From NCBI GenBank assembly GCA_023053575.1, contig JAKZAP010000018.1:15714202-15778201 (forward strand): DNA of 64,000 bases, in the 5' to 3' direction. The DNA comes from Branchinecta lynchi. Lineage: Eukaryota > Arthropoda > Branchiopoda > Anostraca > Branchinectidae. A program made the position numbers and the translations under genes. This document shows, one piece after another, positions 63,983 through 64,000 of the stretch. Under the pieces are notes generated by a model. The model did not search any database and was not told where the DNA came from. It worked only from the letters and a program-made list of their open reading frames with translations. Within the stretch, counting starts at the first letter, position 1. The number at the start of each line of letters is the position of its first letter.

Positions 63983-64000
63983 AGACGGTGCAAAACGGAT
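63983..64000. mobile_element. Start of a family G foldback, cut by the window end
   Basis: GACGGTGCAAAACGGAT, identical to the family G inner arm at 43250. Confidence 0.6.

Noticed and set aside
1..64000. A bacterial-type system, operon, CRISPR array or biosynthetic cluster
   Set aside because: Spliced genes, poly(A) signals and LINE/MITE content show animal nuclear DNA; the repeats lack regular spacer structure and no functional gene cluster is present.

Overview
The window looks like nuclear DNA of an invertebrate animal, probably a protostome. Genes are split by spliceosomal introns with GT-AG borders, intergenic DNA is long, and most of the sequence is interspersed repeats: LINE remnants, TTAA and TA MITEs, foldback elements, satellites and G/C homopolymer tracts. 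The species cannot be named from sequence alone. The reductase encoded here resembles arthropod-type fatty acyl-CoA reductases, but that does not fix the phylum. I see no operon, CRISPR array, rRNA or intact tRNA.

Only two host genes can be supported, both on the + strand. (1) 379-1125 is the last coding exon of a CEP350-like centrosomal protein; the rest of the gene lies upstream of the window. (2) 30436-48286 is a complete fatty acyl-CoA reductase (FAR) with eight coding exons. All seven introns have GT-AG borders and the frame stays open for 514 residues. It has the Rossmann motif TGATGFLG, the YxxxK catalytic pair, a FAR_C region, a 3' UTR, and a poly(A) signal at 49205. The two genes show no functional link.

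Layout: 1-1.9 kb, CEP350 3' end. 2-12.6 kb, repeats of two large families (here called A and B) with two decayed LINEs. 12.6-20.7 kb, an 8.1-kb composite element bounded by long inverted arms full of TCGAGTA motifs; it holds a Helitron-like element, a TA MITE, a LINE insertion and a CACGTG minisatellite just inside each arm. 20.7-30.4 kb, MITEs, foldbacks and a truncated LINE. 30.4-49.2 kb, FAR, whose introns carry more repeats. 49.4-49.8 kb, a TTAA MITE splitting a tRNA-like sequence. 49.9-58 kb, more A and B repeats and a 5.7-kb inverted-repeat element holding a second Helitron-like copy. 59.8-62.3 kb, a satellite interrupted by a TTAA MITE. 62.4-64 kb, B repeats and the start of a foldback cut by the window end.

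Family A: its ends carry ATGGCACTTG-like inverted termini, a CCGTC/GGTCGG-rich head, and internal modules of about 270-300 bp with CGAACGGGTGATCGGAT. Family B: it starts at a GGGATCCC palindrome followed by AAAACGTAAGTGG, and carries internal CCGGAATCCGGCCAAAACCGG modules. Family F: short elements with a G or C tract next to GGCTAGTAACGCCCCTG-like sequence. Family G: foldbacks ending in GACGGTGCAAAACGGAT. These names are mine; I could not search any database. The best biology in the window is the intact FAR with tandem repeats grown from its first splice junction and from its stop codon, and a set of nested insertions with visible empty sites.
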